DNA of 6,739 nt, from positions 1 through 6,739 of the forward strand of contig JAPOPO010000451.1 in NCBI GenBank assembly GCA_026712885.1, in the 5' to 3' direction. The translations under genes and the position numbers were made by a program. The notes beneath the pieces were generated by a model. That model worked only from the letters and a program-made list of their open reading frames with translations, did no database searches and was not told the origin of the DNA. This stretch comes from Rhodospirillales bacterium. Its GTDB lineage: Bacteria; Pseudomonadota; Alphaproteobacteria; UBA828. Numbering within the stretch: position 1 is the stretch's first letter; every line of letters starts with the position of its first letter. Shown piece after piece: positions 5,783 to 6,739 of the stretch.

Positions 5783-6556
5783 CTAACGGTTGTTGAAGGC
5801 CGGCTCGCGCTTCTCGATGAAGGCGTCCATCCCTTCCTTCTGGTCCTCGGTCGCGAAGCTCGCGTAGAAGACAGCCCGCTCGTAGAGCACACCTTCCGTG
5901 AGCGTGGTCTCGAAGGCACGGTTCACGCTTGCCTTGGCGAGCGCGACGGTGGGCGCCGAGAAATGCGCGATCCGCTCGGCGACGGCGACCGCCTCGTCCA
6001 CCACGTCGGCGACCGGCACCACCCGGCTCGCGAGTCCGCTGCGCTCGGCCTCATCGGCATCCATCATGCGCCCGGTCAGGATCATCTCCATCGCCTTCGA
6101 CTTGCCGACGGCGCGCGTGAGCCGCTGGGTGCCGCCGGCGCCGGGGATGGTGCCGAGCTTGATCTCCGGCTGGCCGAATCTGGCGTTGTCGGCGGCGATC
6201 ACGATGTCGCACATCATCGCAAGCTCGCAGCCGCCGCCGAGCGCATAGCCCGCGACCGCCGCGATCACCGGCTTGCGGAAGGCAGTGACGCGGTTCCACG
6301 CGGCGATGAAGTCGCTGCTGTAGGCGTCGACGAAGTTCAGCCTGCGCATCTCGGTGATGTCGGCGCCGGCTGCGAAGGCCTTCTCGTTGCCGGTGATGAC
6401 GACGGCGCCGATTTCCTCCTCCGCCTCGAAGCTGTCGAGCACGGCGTTGAGCTCACCGATCAGCGCGCCGTTCAGCGCGTTGAGCGCCTTGGGCCGGTTC
6501 AGCGTAATCAGGCCGACCCGGCCGCGCCGGTCGACGGTGATGTGTTCATAGGCCAT
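5783..6556 (-). CDS. Enoyl-CoA hydratase (crotonase family)
   Basis: The product likely hydrates trans-2-enoyl-CoA to 3-hydroxyacyl-CoA in fatty-acid beta-oxidation or a related acyl-CoA pathway, as a cytoplasmic hexamer. The 257 residues match the short monofunctional family. FAAGADITEM at 61-70 and ALGGGCELAMMCD at 105-117 form the oxyanion hole. Glu111 and Glu131 (in GQPEIKLG) sit 20 residues apart, matching catalytic Glu144 and Glu164 of the rat mitochondrial enzyme, so true hydratase activity is likely. The C-terminus EKREPAFNNR is typical. I chose ATG 6554-6556 because GAGGGAG at 6563-6569 lies 6 nt upstream; a TTG start at 6571 would place that Shine-Dalgarno sequence inside the gene. 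Substrate range is not visible. Related alphaproteobacterial genes at this locus are sometimes named fadB1 or echA. Confidence 0.94.
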   Translation of the reverse strand: MAYEHITVDRRGRVGLITLNRPKALNALNGALIGELNAVLDSFEAEEEIGAVVITGNEKAFAAGADITEMRRLNFVDAYSSDFIAAWNRVTAFRKPVIAAVAGYALGGGCELAMMCDIVIAADNARFGQPEIKLGTIPGAGGTQRLTRAVGKSKAMEMILTGRMMDADEAERSGLASRVVPVADVVDEAVAVAERIAHFSAPTVALAKASVNRAFETTLTEGVLYERAVFYASFATEDQKEGMDAFIEKREPAFNNR

Positions 6557-6606
6557 CGTGTTCTCCCTCAAGGGGCCGGGGCCCGCATTCTGGTCGGCGG
6601 GCTGCT

Positions 6607-6636
6607 GCCGGAAGGGCGCCGCGAGGGGCGTCCGGC
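6607..6636 (-). repeat. Inverted repeat between mutM and the hydratase gene
   Basis: GCCGGA at 6607-6612 and TCCGGC at 6631-6636 form a perfect 6-bp stem around an 18-nt GC-rich loop. It begins about a dozen bases after the mutM stop. No T-run follows, so it is only a weak terminator candidate. In 90 nt of GC-rich DNA such a stem can occur by chance. Confidence 0.25.
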
Positions 6637-6647
6637 CGCCTCATTAC

Positions 6648-6739
6648 TCACCGTTGCCGCTTTGCGCAATAGAATGTCGAGCGGTTGCTTTGCACGATAC
6701 GGCGCACCGCGGCCCCGCAATCGCAGCCGGGGCAGGGCT
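6648..6739 (-). CDS. mutM: Formamidopyrimidine-DNA glycosylase, C-terminal 29 residues (5' part beyond window)
   Basis: MutM (Fpg) removes 8-oxoguanine and ring-opened purines in base-excision repair. Only the zinc-finger end is in the window; the frame runs from the window edge to TGA (6648-6650). The segment reads PCPGCDCGAAVRRIVQ, then SNRSTFYCAKRQR, matching the family end CxxxxCGxxxRRIVQxxRSTFYCxxCQR. The x16 distance between the second and third zinc cysteines is kept (fragment residues 7 and 24). The final cysteine is replaced by Arg (codon CGG, 6657-6659), and an extra cysteine occurs at fragment residue 5. The hydratase gene starts 91 nt downstream. Identification is by this motif and by the known mutM position near rpsT-dnaA in alphaproteobacteria. 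Confidence 0.85.
   Translation of the reverse strand, partial: PCPGCDCGAAVRRIVQSNRSTFYCAKRQR

Noticed and set aside
6557..6571. TTG start adding five residues to the enoyl-CoA hydratase
   Set aside because: It would overlap the Shine-Dalgarno sequence GAGGGAG that serves the ATG at 6554-6556, and the family's N-terminus fits the ATG.
1..6739. Mobile elements, CRISPR arrays, tRNA or rRNA genes, defence or toxin systems
   Set aside because: No transposase, long repeat, spaced short repeats, structural RNA signature or unfamiliar gene cassette is present; all complete genes are conserved housekeeping genes.

Overview
The window reads as a core-chromosome segment of a high-GC (roughly two-thirds G+C by eye) alphaproteobacterium. 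All genes lie on the minus strand, so transcription runs from high to low coordinates: mutM (3' end only), an enoyl-CoA hydratase gene, rpsT, a 540-nt gap without a gene, then dnaA, dnaN, recF and gyrB (5' part only). A mutM / enoyl-CoA hydratase / rpsT / dnaA order is familiar from alphaproteobacteria. The dnaA-dnaN-recF-gyrB run is the ancestral bacterial replication cluster. DnaA and RecF motifs and the spacing of the MutM zinc-finger cysteines also look alphaproteobacterial. I cannot name the order or genus.

Layout: 6648-6739 is the MutM C-terminus, with an altered cysteine pattern. 5783-6556 is a complete crotonase-fold enoyl-CoA hydratase with both catalytic glutamates. 5699-5782 holds the best promoter in the window (TTGACC-N16-TATAAC), which drives rpsT (5429-5698) and lies inside a terminator-like inverted repeat. 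4889-5428 is non-coding and contains several perfect inverted repeats but no good DnaA box, so it is a candidate dnaA regulatory region rather than a demonstrated origin. dnaA (3476-4888) is followed by a 128-nt spacer with a perfect TATAAT and two GANTC sites 11 bp apart just upstream of dnaN (2220-3347). dnaN, recF (1023-2219) and gyrB (1-1017) are packed with 0 and 5 nt between them and are probably co-transcribed.

Together the cluster supplies the replication initiator (DnaA), the sliding clamp (DnaN), a gap-repair protein that works at stalled forks (RecF), and the gyrase ATPase subunit (GyrB). They sit beside a ribosomal protein gene and a base-excision repair gene. I see no mobile element, CRISPR array, tRNA, rRNA or novel multigene system. 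The points worth a second look are small: the MutM zinc finger, the inverted repeats before dnaA, the GANTC pair and missing Shine-Dalgarno sequence before dnaN, and the promoter-in-hairpin before rpsT.
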